40,902 nt of DNA, from positions 1 through 40,902 of the forward strand of contig JAHHGS010000108.1 in the NCBI GenBank assembly GCA_019359715.1, given 5' to 3'. This document shows, one piece after another, positions 1 through 7,730 of this stretch; positions within the stretch are counted from its first letter, which is position 1, and each line of letters begins with the position of its first letter. The notes beneath the pieces were generated by a model. That model had not been told where the DNA came from, searched no databases, and saw only the letters and a list, made by a program, of their open reading frames with translations. This DNA comes from Aphanocapsa sp. GSE-SYN-MK-11-07L (lineage in GTDB: Bacteria; Cyanobacteriota; Cyanobacteriia; Thermosynechococcales; Thermosynechococcaceae). The position numbers and the translations under genes were made by a program.

Positions 1-50
1 TAGTTCATCCGAGAGCGCCTGGATTTAACCCCCCATTTCCTGTCGATTTT

Positions 51-74
51 CTCCCCTGCCAGGGGTTGCTTTTA
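51..74 (+). terminator. Possible rho-independent terminator of an upstream gene
   Basis: A short GC-rich hairpin (CCCCT, loop GCC, AGGGG at 53-65) is followed by a T-rich stretch (TTGCTTTT, 66-73). It would end a plus-strand transcript entering from before the window. The stem is only 5 bp, so the call is tentative. Confidence 0.4.
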
Positions 75-79
75 AGAGG

Positions 80-114
80 GTGCCGAAGTTCTGACTCAAG
101 GTGCCGAAGTTCTG
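80..114. repeat. 14-bp direct repeat with 21-nt period at a gene start
   Basis: GTGCCGAAGTTCTG occurs at 80-93 and again at 101-114. The period of 21 nt keeps the reading frame, but the first copy runs into TGA at 92-94. The second copy supplies the GTG start proposed for the next gene. It looks like a small tandem duplication over the translation start. Confidence 0.7.
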
Positions 115-451
115 TCTTTCAGCACTAGCCAGCATTGCCACCCGGCTCGAAAAACAGCAGGCAGTCGCCCAGCAGTTTACTGACCAATTGGTCAAAGCAG
201 ACGAGCTTTACCAAAAGGTGCAGGGCGTTGAGCAAACTCAAGCAGCCTTAAAAAACTTCTTATCGAAAATCAATATGCTGATTTATGTCCTCAAGCAATC
301 GGCCAATCCTGATGCCCAAGACTCAGCCCTGGCACTTTTAGAGTCGGAATGCCATCTAGAAATTGGCTTGCTCAACCAAGTGCCCCAACTGCAATCCATG
401 CTGGCACCCGAAAACGTTGAGTTTTTGCGTCAACTGAGTCTGCTCAAATAA
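101..451 (+). CDS. Small helical (coiled-coil) protein of unknown function
   Basis: I do not recognise this 116-residue protein. It is mostly charged and Gln-rich helix: residues 13-75 have heptad-like hydrophobic spacing (for example LVKADELYQKVQGVEQ), followed by a second helical stretch to the end. It has no signal peptide, membrane segment or metal motif. The start is uncertain. GTG at 101 lies inside a duplicated 14-bp sequence, no clear ribosome binding site precedes it, and the true start could be further in, near residues 8-10. It ends 18 nt before the diheme cytochrome gene on the same strand, so the two may be co-transcribed. Its function cannot be inferred. Confidence 0.5.
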   Translation: MPKFCLSALASIATRLEKQQAVAQQFTDQLVKADELYQKVQGVEQTQAALKNFLSKINMLIYVLKQSANPDAQDSALALLESECHLEIGLLNQVPQLQSMLAPENVEFLRQLSLLK

Positions 452-469
452 GCGATCGCTAATTTTTCT

Positions 470-1036
470 ATGGGTTTTCGACCTCGTGATTCTGCCAAAT
501 ATCGCCGCCGCCGAACCTTGGCACTGGTGGCGCTGCTGTTAGTCTGGAGCATCCTGCTCGGTTGGAGTTTGGCAACGCTGGGTCAAGCGGCAGAGCCAAC
601 TGTGACGACCGACCAACCTGCGGTTCAAGCGCTGACAATTGGCACGGTTGATGCAGTTCCTCAAACGCTAGCCCTCGCTCAGCAGAGCTATGCTGCCAAT
701 TGCGGGTCTTGCCACCTGTTAATTCCGCCCCAAGTCTTGCCCTCCGATAGCTGGCGCGAAATTCTGTTAGACCCGAATCACTATGGGGTGCAACTGCGAT
801 CGCTGCCGCAGTCTGACTACAGCTTAATTTGGAAGTATTTGCAGTTCTTTTCTCGCCGCCTAAATCCAGACGAGCAAATGCCATTCCGCGTCGGCAAATC
901 CCGCTATTTTAGAATTCTGCACCCCAAAGTGGAATTTGCTCAACCTGTCACCCTGAGCACCTGTGTGACTTGCCATCCCGGCGCTTCTAAATATGATTTC
1001 CGCAGCCTCACCCCGGAGTGGCAAAACTCCCCTTAG
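470..1036 (+). CDS. Membrane-anchored diheme cytochrome c
   Basis: The 188-residue protein has a positively charged N-terminus (RRRR at 12-15) and one hydrophobic segment at about 17-39, which acts as an anchor or signal. Two heme-binding CXXCH motifs follow, CGSCH at 78-82 and CVTCH at 165-169. The rest should therefore sit on the periplasmic or lumenal face and carry two covalently bound c-type hemes for electron transfer. About 80 residues separate the hemes, with WREILLDPNHYG and WKYLQFF helices between them. This fits the small dihaem cytochrome c family rather than cytochrome c6 or cM. No dedicated redox partner lies next to it. The preceding gene ends 18 nt upstream. Confidence 0.85.
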   Translation: MGFRPRDSAKYRRRRTLALVALLLVWSILLGWSLATLGQAAEPTVTTDQPAVQALTIGTVDAVPQTLALAQQSYAANCGSCHLLIPPQVLPSDSWREILLDPNHYGVQLRSLPQSDYSLIWKYLQFFSRRLNPDEQMPFRVGKSRYFRILHPKVEFAQPVTLSTCVTCHPGASKYDFRSLTPEWQNSP

Positions 1037-1077
1037 ACTTGAAAGATCAGGACTAATGCCCTAGCGAGAAATAGAGC

Positions 1078-2511
1078 ATGTTCACGCAACTGCGATTCCA
1101 GAATTTCAAATCTTGGCAAGACACAGGCGACATCCGCATGGCTCCGCTGACAGGATTCTTTGGCCCCAATAGCTCTGGAAAAACAGCGATTTTACAGTTT
1201 TTGCTGATGCTAAAACAGACCGTTGAATCGAGCGATCGCAATCGCATTTTACATACAGGTGATGCCCACACCTATGTAGATTTGGGTACAACCTATGATT
1301 TAATTCATCAGCACCAATTACCCAACCAAATATCATTCAATTTGAGATGGCAACCTACGCCTACTAATGCCGAGAATTTACCTTTGCTACCTTGTCGCAA
1401 GCAAGACACTGATGAATATTCTGGTGTTCATTTATCACAATATCGATCAGCCCTAGAATTCTCCTGTACTATTTTTCTAGATCTAAATAATATTACAGTC
1501 AACAATCTTTCCTATATCTATACGGATCAAAATCAGCAACAAAATGCGATAGAAATGACACGTCAAAACTCAAATTTCTATAATTTGACTTTGGCTGGAG
1601 AAACAATTGCCTCTTTGAAGCCTTCTTTTATAGAAAGACTGTCCGCTCCTTTTAAGTTTTATAGTTTTCCTGTTAATTTCTTCAAATTTTCTGTCGTCTC
1701 TACTGATGGAACGCTTCGCTTTATTCCAGATGAAAAACCTCGCTTTATTCAAAATGATTTTTTAGATGAGTTAGTTCTGTCACTGGAGAATCAGCTTAAA
1801 GACCTTTACTATCTAGGCCCTTTGCGGGAATATCCCAGGCGAATTTATAACTGGTCAGGTGAGCAGCTAAAAGGTGTTGGTCAATATGGAGAAAGCACAA
1901 TTCAAGCACTTTTAACATCTCGTAAAGATAATTCTGTTGTTCAAGAGAAAGTTGCCTACTGGTTGAAAGAACTGGGATTAATCCATGACTTTCAACTTCA
2001 GCCAATAGCTGCCAATCGCCAGGAATATGAGCTATTAGTACGCCGCACCCCTGGCAGCTCAAAAGTTTCACTTAAAGATGTCGGTTTTGGTGTTTCTCAG
2101 GTTTTACCTGTGTTGGTGCTTTGTTACTATGCTCCGCAAGGTGCAACAATTATCTTTGAACAGCCAGAAATTCATTTGCATCCATCAGTGCAGGCGGGTC
2201 TGGCGGATATTTTTATTGATGTCATTAAAACTCGAAACGTGCAGATTATTATTGAAAGCCATAGTGAACATTTGCTGCGAAGATTGCAGCGGCGAATTGC
2301 TGAAGAAACTCAACACTTTAGCAATCAGGATGCCGCCCTTTATTTCTGCCATGTTGATCAAGAGGGCAAATCAGTTCTAGACTCTTTGCAGCTTGACCCC
2401 TACGGCAACATCAGCAATTGGCCTAATGGCTTCTTTGGCGATGAAATGGGTGATTTAGTGGCCATGACTGAAGCAGCAATGCAGCGTCAACTGCTGGAGC
2501 AAAGGAGTTAA
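1078..2511 (+). CDS. AAA-type (ABC/OLD-like) ATPase with DUF3696 tail
   Basis: This 477-residue protein is an SMC/ABC-like ATPase. The N-terminus MFTQLRFQNFKSW is typical of AAA_15/RecF-like proteins. Walker A is GPNSSGKT (29-36), an ABC-signature-like VGFGVSQ lies at 335-341, Walker B is IIFEQPE (catalytic E364), and the switch histidine is H395 in IIESHSEH. The C-terminus (about 441-460, with NWPNGFFGDEMGDL) matches the DUF3696 domain as I know it. The middle (about 120-230) is unusually AT-rich at DNA level compared with the neighbouring genes. It overlaps the next gene, a PIN-like nuclease, by one base (TAATG), so the two are translationally coupled. ATPase-plus-nuclease pairs of this kind are often anti-phage systems (Septu, Gabija and PARIS are analogous). 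Defence is inferred, not shown. Confidence 0.85.
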   Translation: MFTQLRFQNFKSWQDTGDIRMAPLTGFFGPNSSGKTAILQFLLMLKQTVESSDRNRILHTGDAHTYVDLGTTYDLIHQHQLPNQISFNLRWQPTPTNAENLPLLPCRKQDTDEYSGVHLSQYRSALEFSCTIFLDLNNITVNNLSYIYTDQNQQQNAIEMTRQNSNFYNLTLAGETIASLKPSFIERLSAPFKFYSFPVNFFKFSVVSTDGTLRFIPDEKPRFIQNDFLDELVLSLENQLKDLYYLGPLREYPRRIYNWSGEQLKGVGQYGESTIQALLTSRKDNSVVQEKVAYWLKELGLIHDFQLQPIAANRQEYELLVRRTPGSSKVSLKDVGFGVSQVLPVLVLCYYAPQGATIIFEQPEIHLHPSVQAGLADIFIDVIKTRNVQIIIESHSEHLLRRLQRRIAEETQHFSNQDAALYFCHVDQEGKSVLDSLQLDPYGNISNWPNGFFGDEMGDLVAMTEAAMQRQLLEQRS

Positions 2512-3005
2512 TGTTCGTTGTTGTTGATACTAATGTTTTGATTGTTGCCAATGGTCGCGCTACTCCCCAAGCAAACCCTACTTGCGTTACAAACTGCGTT
2601 CGCCGCCTACAATCCATCCGAAACCAAGAGGTGCTTGTGATTGACGACGGGTGGCATATTCTCAGTGAATATAGGCGTAAAGTTTCTCCGAGTGGACAGC
2701 CTGGAGTCGGGGATGCTTTTCTGAAATGGGTCTTAACAAATCAGAAAAACCCTAACCGTTGTGTGGATGTTTCGATTACCCCCATTCCGGGTGAGGAGAG
2801 TTTTGTTGAATTTCCCTCAGATGTTGAGCTTGCTAATTTCGATCGCAGCGATCGTAAATTTGTGGCAGTTGCGCTTACTCATCCAGCTAAACCGCCAATT
2901 TTGAATGCTGTAGATTCTGATTGGCGAGATTTTTACCAGCCCTTGGCTCGAAATGGGGTTCAAATTGAGTTTCTCTGCCCTGAGATCCTCGCCCCGTGCA
3001 ATTAA
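2511..3005 (+). CDS. PIN-like nuclease, partner of the DUF3696 ATPase
   Basis: This 164-residue protein has the acidic pattern of a PIN-fold RNase: D6 in VVDTNVL at the N-terminus, E53 in SEYRRK, D111/D114 in FDRSDRKFVAVAL, and D135/D137 in NAVDSDW at the end of the domain. These would bind the catalytic metals. The ATG overlaps the stop of the ATPase gene (TAATG) and is preceded by AGGAG, which fixes the start and implies matched expression. It has no VapB-like antitoxin beside it, so a classical VapBC toxin is less likely. The coupled ATPase is the probable controller. Target and trigger are unknown. Confidence 0.8.
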   Translation: MFVVVDTNVLIVANGRATPQANPTCVTNCVRRLQSIRNQEVLVIDDGWHILSEYRRKVSPSGQPGVGDAFLKWVLTNQKNPNRCVDVSITPIPGEESFVEFPSDVELANFDRSDRKFVAVALTHPAKPPILNAVDSDWRDFYQPLARNGVQIEFLCPEILAPCN

Positions 3006-3016
3006 CGATAGATGTT

Positions 3017-4207
3017 ATGAAATTTCTCTCGATACCTAAAAATTGGCAGCGATCGCTGAATTGGTTTTTAGCTGGTTTATTTTTAGTCTCATTTTTAGCT
3101 GTACCGCTGACTCAATCCAAAATCAATGCCCAAACGGCTCGTCCAGAAATTCGCGGTGTTTGGATTACGGTCAACGACACGCCCATGGTTAGGGATCATG
3201 CCAAACTAGTAGCGGCAATTGATCAATTGGCTCAGCTTAACTTCAATACGATTTACCCCGTCGTCTGGAATTCTGGTTATGCCCAGTATCCCAGCCCGGT
3301 TGCTCAACAGGCGGGGGCGCAACCCTTTATCCCCAAAGGTTCACAGGGGCAAGACACCTTGGCGGATTTAATCGATTTAGCCCACCGTCGCGGTCTGCTA
3401 GTAATTCCCTGGTTTGAATTTGGCTTTATGACGCCGCCCACCTCCGAGTTAGCGGTCAATCATCCAGACTGGCTGACCCAGCAGCGCGATGGCGGGCTAA
3501 CTTCAATCACTGCCGCCGGGGAAGTGGTCTGGCTAAATCCCTTTCTTCCCCAAGTGCAGCAGTTTCTAGGTAGCCTCGTGCAGGAAGTGGTCAGCCGCTA
3601 CGATGTCGATGGGATTCAGTTTGATGACCATGCCAGTTTGCCCAACCAGTTTGGCTACGATAACTACACCGTTGGGCTGTACCGCAAAGAAACCAAGAAA
3701 AATCCCCATCCAGACCCCCAAAACCCAGACTGGCTGCGCTGGCGGGCCAACAAAATTACCGCCTTTGTGGACCAACTGAACAAATTAGTTAAAACCCTCA
3801 AACCGAGGGCAATTTTCTCGGTTTCTCCAGCTCCCTACGACTTTGCCTACAAGGCTCAAATGCAGGATTGGCTGGGTTGGGTGCGGTTAAATCTGGTCGA
3901 TGAGCTAGTTGTACAGGTCTATCAGCGAGATTTGGGTAGTTATATCGAAAAAATTAGTCGCCCGGAGATGCAAGAGGCCAATCAAAAAATTCCAACCGGG
4001 ATTGGGATTTTGACCGGATTGAGAACTCAACTGATTCCGATGTCGTTAATTCAAAGTCAAGTCCAAACCGCCCGCGATCGCGGGTTTGGGGTAGCCTTTT
4101 TCTCCTACGAAAGCCTCTGGAACTATGCGCCTGAACCTGCCTCAGAACGGCAATTTGGCTTTCACAATTTGTTTCGTGCCCCCGCTTTGCGCGCTAGGGC
4201 CCAATGA
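3017..4207 (+). CDS. Secreted glycoside-hydrolase-like protein (GHL10/DUF187)
   Basis: From ATG 3017 the product is about 396 residues. An in-frame GTG at 2996 inside the previous gene is less likely, because the ATG gives a cleaner signal peptide (charged start, hydrophobic stretch WFLAGLFLVSFLAVPL, cleavage near AQTA). The mature part opens with RGVWITVND, then NFNTIYPVVWNSGYA and PWFEFGFM, and later DVDGIQFDD. These are the landmarks of the (beta/alpha)8-barrel GHL10 family. The Glu of WFEFG and the Asp of QFDDH are plausible catalytic acids by analogy with related barrels. It probably acts in the periplasm or outside the cell on a polysaccharide or peptidoglycan-derived glycan. The substrate is not known. 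It starts 11 nt after the PIN-like gene, which may be coincidence rather than function. Confidence 0.85.
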   Translation: MKFLSIPKNWQRSLNWFLAGLFLVSFLAVPLTQSKINAQTARPEIRGVWITVNDTPMVRDHAKLVAAIDQLAQLNFNTIYPVVWNSGYAQYPSPVAQQAGAQPFIPKGSQGQDTLADLIDLAHRRGLLVIPWFEFGFMTPPTSELAVNHPDWLTQQRDGGLTSITAAGEVVWLNPFLPQVQQFLGSLVQEVVSRYDVDGIQFDDHASLPNQFGYDNYTVGLYRKETKKNPHPDPQNPDWLRWRANKITAFVDQLNKLVKTLKPRAIFSVSPAPYDFAYKAQMQDWLGWVRLNLVDELVVQVYQRDLGSYIEKISRPEMQEANQKIPTGIGILTGLRTQLIPMSLIQSQVQTARDRGFGVAFFSYESLWNYAPEPASERQFGFHNLFRAPALRARAQ

Positions 4208-4225
4208 TCCAACCTTAAAACTTCT

Positions 4226-4414
4226 ATGACCCCAGTTGAACAAGCAATCGCTTGTGTGAGAGTCTGCCAGATGCTATCAAATGGGTATCAGCCAATTTAC
4301 GTTTTTCGCTATAACGAAAGTACCAGAATTGTCTTTATCCTGGCTGGTGTGACCGAAAGCTTAGAAATTCTGATTTTTCCTGATGGTCAATGGAGGTTTA
4401 ACGATGAAGCCTGA
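4226..4414 (+). CDS. DUF6888 family small protein
   Basis: The 62-residue protein has the pattern I recall for DUF6888: ACVRVCQMLSNGYQPIYVFRY, then RIVFILAG, then LEILIFPDGQWRF. It looks like a small beta-rich domain after one helix, with no signal peptide or catalytic motif. It overlaps the following DUF6887 gene by 11 nt. The fixed order and coupling suggest a two-protein module, as in many toxin-antitoxin pairs, but I know no demonstrated function. The family name comes from memory of the sequence pattern. Confidence 0.75.
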   Translation: MTPVEQAIACVRVCQMLSNGYQPIYVFRYNESTRIVFILAGVTESLEILIFPDGQWRFNDEA

Positions 4415-4610
4415 CTTTAGCAAAATGAACCGTCAAGAACTCAGAGCCTACGTTTTGACTCATCGAGAGGATGATGATGCGAGCGAGGCATTAATTAAAC
4501 GGGGGAGTTCAAATAGCCCCAAATTTCGGTTTCCTCAAACCGATGAAGACTTAAAGGAAATGGAAATGATTCTCCATCAGAAACTAAGGGGTGGCGAGAA
4601 ATCGATTTAG
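4404..4610 (+). CDS. DUF6887 family small protein
   Basis: From ATG 4404 this is a 68-residue charged protein beginning MKPDFSKMNRQELRAYVLTH, the characteristic opening of DUF6887. The C-terminal half contains FRFPQTDEDLKEMEMILHQK, an acidic amphipathic helix. The start at 4404 is preferred over an in-frame upstream codon at 4383, because GGAGG at 4392-4396 sits at the right distance and the family motif begins there. It overlaps the DUF6888 gene by 11 nt. Its size, high charge and coupling would suit an antitoxin-like partner, but this is inference only. Confidence 0.75.
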   Translation: MKPDFSKMNRQELRAYVLTHREDDDASEALIKRGSSNSPKFRFPQTDEDLKEMEMILHQKLRGGEKSI

Positions 4611-4658
4611 ACTTCGACGATAGGCAGTCCTAAATCATGACTTGAACGTTGCCCGACG

Positions 4659-5171
4659 ATGGATGCTAAACGCTGGCTGCTTTTAGGATTAGCTCTCGGT
4701 CTGACAGGTTGCCAAGATTTGCAGAGCTTTGTGGCGCCGCCGCAAATTCTTGGCGGCGGCATCAATAGCCAATTTGCCGATGAGCATCCGACTTTGAGCA
4801 GCAATGGACGCTACTTGGCCTTTGCCTCCGATCGCACCTACAGCCGCAATATTTATCTCTATGACCTGCAAGCAAAGCAATTTATTGATTTACCTAACCT
4901 GAATCGGCTCAACTCTAGCCAAGACCAGCCTGCCCTCAGCGCCGATGGGCGCTACATTGCCTACGTTTCGACCGAGCGGGGACGACCGGATGTGTTTGTC
5001 TATGACCGCACCAGCGGGCGATCGCAGCTATTGACCGCTACGATTAGAGGCAGCGTGCGATCGCCGTCCATTAGCGGCGATGGCAGAACGGTTGCCTACC
5101 AAAGCAGCCGCTTGGGCCAATGGCATATTGAACTCTACGATCGCGGCGCTCAACTGAATCAGACTCGCTAA
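4659..5171 (+). CDS. TolB-like beta-propeller lipoprotein
   Basis: The 170-residue product starts with a lipoprotein signal peptide ending in the lipobox LTGC (Cys18), so it should be lipid-anchored in the envelope. Three PD40/TolB-type blades follow: HPTLSSNGRYLAFASDR, QPALSADGRYIAYVSTE and SPSISGDGRTVAYQSSR, each ending in a YLYDL- or VYDR-like strand. A closed propeller needs about six blades, so this is either a half propeller that dimerises or an open repeat protein. The TolB resemblance lies in the repeats only. No Tol-Pal genes are near. It ends 19 nt before the M61 peptidase on the same strand. Confidence 0.8.
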   Translation: MDAKRWLLLGLALGLTGCQDLQSFVAPPQILGGGINSQFADEHPTLSSNGRYLAFASDRTYSRNIYLYDLQAKQFIDLPNLNRLNSSQDQPALSADGRYIAYVSTERGRPDVFVYDRTSGRSQLLTATIRGSVRSPSISGDGRTVAYQSSRLGQWHIELYDRGAQLNQTR

Positions 5172-5190
5172 CTCTCTTACCTCAATCGCT

Positions 5191-6990
5191 ATGCTGGCAG
5201 ACAAAAAACTTCAACCGACTGTTAGCGGACAGGATAACCCCCAACTGCACTACCAGATTGCCTGCCCGCAGCCTGCGTCGCACCTGTTTGAAGTCAAATT
5301 AACGGTTGAAGATTGGCAGCAGCCGACGCTTGATTTAATGCTGCCGGTCTGGACACCCGGCTCCTACCTGGTGCGAGAGTACGCCAAACATCTGCAAGAT
5401 TTTTCTGCCCAAAGCCTTAGCGGTCAGCCACTAGCCTGGATCAAGCAGAGCAAAAATCATTGGCAAGTGACAACGCCGATCGCTGAGTCAGTCCAGATTA
5501 GCTATCGAGTTTACGCGAATGAGCTTTCAGTCCGGACAAATCACCTCGACCAGACCCACGCCTACTTTAATCCAGCCGCCCTTTGTTTCTATCTGCCGGG
5601 GTTAGAACAGCAGGCGATCGCGATTACCGTCACTCCACCCGATCAAGCATGGCAAGTCACGACCCCATTACCCCACCTAGAGAGTCAGCCCAATACTTTC
5701 TTAGCCCCAGATTTTGACACCCTAGTCGATAGCCCATTTGAAATTGGCGCTCATGCTATTTACGACTTTGTTGTGTTGGGCAAGCCGCATCAACTGGCAA
5801 TTTGGGGCGAGGGCAATCTTGACCCAGCACGAATCATTGCCGATACGCAAAAGCTAATTGAGGTCGAAGCTGACCTGTTTGGCGGCTTGCCCTACGATCG
5901 CTACCTGTTTTTGCTTCACCTGTCCAGCCAAGGCAACGGGGGCTTAGAACACAAAACCTGCTGTTCCCTGAATTATCCTCGGTTTGGCTTTCGCTCCGAG
6001 GAAAAATATAATCGCTTTTTAACCCTGGTTGCTCACGAGTTTTTTCATCTTTGGAACGTGAAGCGGATTCGCCCCCAAGCCTTAGAAGCGTTTGATTATG
6101 GAGCTGAAAACTATACGCCCTCTCTCTGGTTCAGTGAAGGCACCACCAGCTACTACGATCAGCTTTTTCCGCTGCGGGCGCAGCTCTTTGATGCCAAGTG
6201 GTATTTAAAGCTGGTGTCAGAGTCGATTACGCGCCTGCAAACCACACCGGGGCGGCGGGTTCAGCCTGCCAGCGAATCCAGTTTTGATGCCTGGATTAAG
6301 CTGTATCGCCCAGATGCCAACAGCCGCAACGCCCAAATCTCCTATTACCTGAAGGGAGAATTAGTCTCAATGCTGCTGGATTTGCTGATTCGCCACCGCC
6401 ATCCGGGCACGAAATCCCTGGATGATGTAATGCGGCAAATGTGGCAGCAGTTTGGCCAACCCGAAATTGGCTTTAGCCCTGCTCAACTCCAAGCAGTGAT
6501 TGAATCGGTGGCAGGACAAGATTTAGGTGATTTCTTTGCCTGCTACGTTGATGGCACAGCGGAATTGCCCTTTGAGAATTATTTGCATCCGTTCGGGCTA
6601 GAACTCCAGGCTGAGGTCAACCCCGACGACCAGCCCTATCTGGGTATGAGTGTTAAAACCGATCGCGCTACGACGCAAATTCAAGCAATTGATTCTGGTT
6701 CTCCGGCTGAGCAAGCAGGCTTAAATGTGGGCGATGAGGTGTTGGCGATGGCTGGGTTTCGCATCACCGCTGACCAGTGGAGCGAGCGGCTCAAAAACTA
6801 CCAGCCTGGCGATCGACTTGACCTGACGGTGTTTCATCAAGATCAACTGCGAACCTGTACGCTTCAGCTTGCTGAACCCATTCCGACTCGCTATCAAATT
6901 CATCTGCGATCGGAATTAACCAGCCAGCAGCGCACTAACTTAGAAAGCTGGTTAGGGGAAGGGGCAGCATCGCTCCTCGCCAAGTCTTAA
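5191..6990 (+). CDS. M61 family metallopeptidase with C-terminal PDZ domain
   Basis: This 599-residue protein matches the M61 (glycyl aminopeptidase) family. It has a beta-rich N-terminal domain with VWTPGSYLVREYAKHLQDF, then the zinc motif HEFFHLWNVKRIRP (H282, E283, H286), the third ligand E316 in WFSEGTTSYYD, and a PDZ domain at about 482-562 containing DSGSPAEQAGLNVGDEV. All catalytic residues are present and the length is normal for the family. There is no signal peptide, so it is probably cytoplasmic. Family members release N-terminal residues, with preference for Gly or Ala in studied cases. The gene follows the TolB-like lipoprotein closely and may share its transcript. Confidence 0.92.
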   Translation: MLADKKLQPTVSGQDNPQLHYQIACPQPASHLFEVKLTVEDWQQPTLDLMLPVWTPGSYLVREYAKHLQDFSAQSLSGQPLAWIKQSKNHWQVTTPIAESVQISYRVYANELSVRTNHLDQTHAYFNPAALCFYLPGLEQQAIAITVTPPDQAWQVTTPLPHLESQPNTFLAPDFDTLVDSPFEIGAHAIYDFVVLGKPHQLAIWGEGNLDPARIIADTQKLIEVEADLFGGLPYDRYLFLLHLSSQGNGGLEHKTCCSLNYPRFGFRSEEKYNRFLTLVAHEFFHLWNVKRIRPQALEAFDYGAENYTPSLWFSEGTTSYYDQLFPLRAQLFDAKWYLKLVSESITRLQTTPGRRVQPASESSFDAWIKLYRPDANSRNAQISYYLKGELVSMLLDLLIRHRHPGTKSLDDVMRQMWQQFGQPEIGFSPAQLQAVIESVAGQDLGDFFACYVDGTAELPFENYLHPFGLELQAEVNPDDQPYLGMSVKTDRATTQIQAIDSGSPAEQAGLNVGDEVLAMAGFRITADQWSERLKNYQPGDRLDLTVFHQDQLRTCTLQLAEPIPTRYQIHLRSELTSQQRTNLESWLGEGAASLLAKS

Positions 6991-6997
6991 AGTGCCG

Positions 6998-7018
6998 TCA
7001 AATGCGTCTAGCATTTTG
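6998..7018. terminator. Weak hairpin between convergent genes
   Basis: AAATGC (7000-7005), loop GTCTA, GCATTT (7011-7016) lies between the end of the M61 gene (plus) and the end of the small secreted protein gene (minus). Only six pairs form, with short T and A flanks. It may act in both directions but is a weak candidate. Confidence 0.3.
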
Positions 7019-7019
7019 C

Positions 7020-7544
7020 TCAGAATTTGAGCTGACCAGCGTCAATCACCCCGATCGCACCGCAGACATCGGTGTAGTACCAGGAGCCAACAGAGCCATA
7101 GATGTTGATGCTCTGCCGGGTTTTGACTGAGCAGAGAATGTTTCCGTTTGGCGATCGCCTGACATTGGAGGGCGGATCAAAAACGAAGGCTGAGGTTGCC
7201 TGAGTCTCCCGGTAGCTACAAACCACATTCAGCATCCTCTGAGTTGCCGCAGATTGCGGGCGGTTGATCTGCCGTTCTGGAAAAGTTGTCCAAGTCCCAT
7301 TTGGGCAGTTGGCTTGGCTTTGGATTCTTTCAGACCCCAGATAATAAACAAAATCAACGCTGCGATCGCTGGGAATGGAAATTGAGCAGAGGTCAACATT
7401 CACACTTTTGCCGTTGACCGCCGTGCCAGCAAAGTAATTGCACGACTGAGCTGAAGCAACTAACTGCTCTGTTAAACCTAAACCAGCAAAAATAGAGAAA
7501 ATACTCAATGCAAAACAGGGGTGATTGGCGATCGCTCGATTCAC
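7020..7544 (-). CDS. Small secreted cysteine-containing protein, SH3-like C-terminus
   Basis: I do not recognise a named family. The 174-residue product has an N-terminal hydrophobic stretch (FALSIFSIFAGLGL) with probable cleavage after ASAQS. The mature part carries six cysteines (SCNYF, VDLCS, ANCPN, VVCSY, ILCSV, TDVCG), which suggests disulfides in the periplasm or outside. The C-terminal 50 residues (NVRRSPNGNILCSV ... GSWYYTDVCGAIGVIDAGQLKF) resemble a bacterial SH3 fold. The start is GTG at 7544, chosen because GGAG lies about 6 nt upstream on the minus strand. It is a single gene, convergent with the M61 gene. Confidence 0.65.
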   Translation of the reverse strand: MNRAIANHPCFALSIFSIFAGLGLTEQLVASAQSCNYFAGTAVNGKSVNVDLCSISIPSDRSVDFVYYLGSERIQSQANCPNGTWTTFPERQINRPQSAATQRMLNVVCSYRETQATSAFVFDPPSNVRRSPNGNILCSVKTRQSINIYGSVGSWYYTDVCGAIGVIDAGQLKF

Positions 7545-7660
7545 ATCAACTCCAGTGAGTTTTCAAGGTGGCACTTTAAATGATTGCAGTAGTTCTGGGG
7601 GTGGATTGAACTTACCGCTGTTATAGTCATCCCATAGTTTAGAGAGGATCTTGGTGAAGT

Positions 7661-7710
7661 CAAAAAGCCTACCCTCGTTTTCAAACCAGAAAATTTGGAT
7701 AGGCTTTTGA
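7661..7710 (-). terminator. Rho-independent terminator of the acpP-fabF-tkt operon
   Basis: A long hairpin has arms at 7661-7674 and 7697-7710 (core AAAAGCCTA / TAGGCTTTT plus neighbouring pairs). Read on the minus strand it starts 20 nt after the transketolase stop and ends in a T run (CTTTTTG). The plus-strand side is also T-rich, so it could work both ways. Confidence 0.75.
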
Positions 7711-7730
7711 TTTTATTTCAACTGGATTAA

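Noticed and set aside
468-884. A 138-codon minus-strand frame opposite the diheme cytochrome gene.
   Set aside because: The plus-strand gene has two heme motifs and an anchor. The opposite frame shows no motif and is its shadow.
2511-3005. PIN-like protein as a VapC toxin of a VapBC pair.
   Set aside because: No small antitoxin gene lies next to it. Its coupled partner is a large ATPase.
4626-4643. An 18-nt sequence shared with 21928-21945 with one mismatch (AGTCC(T/C)AAATCATGACTT).
   Set aside because: A single 17-of-18 match is about what chance allows among all pairs in 41 kb, and the two sites have unlike contexts.
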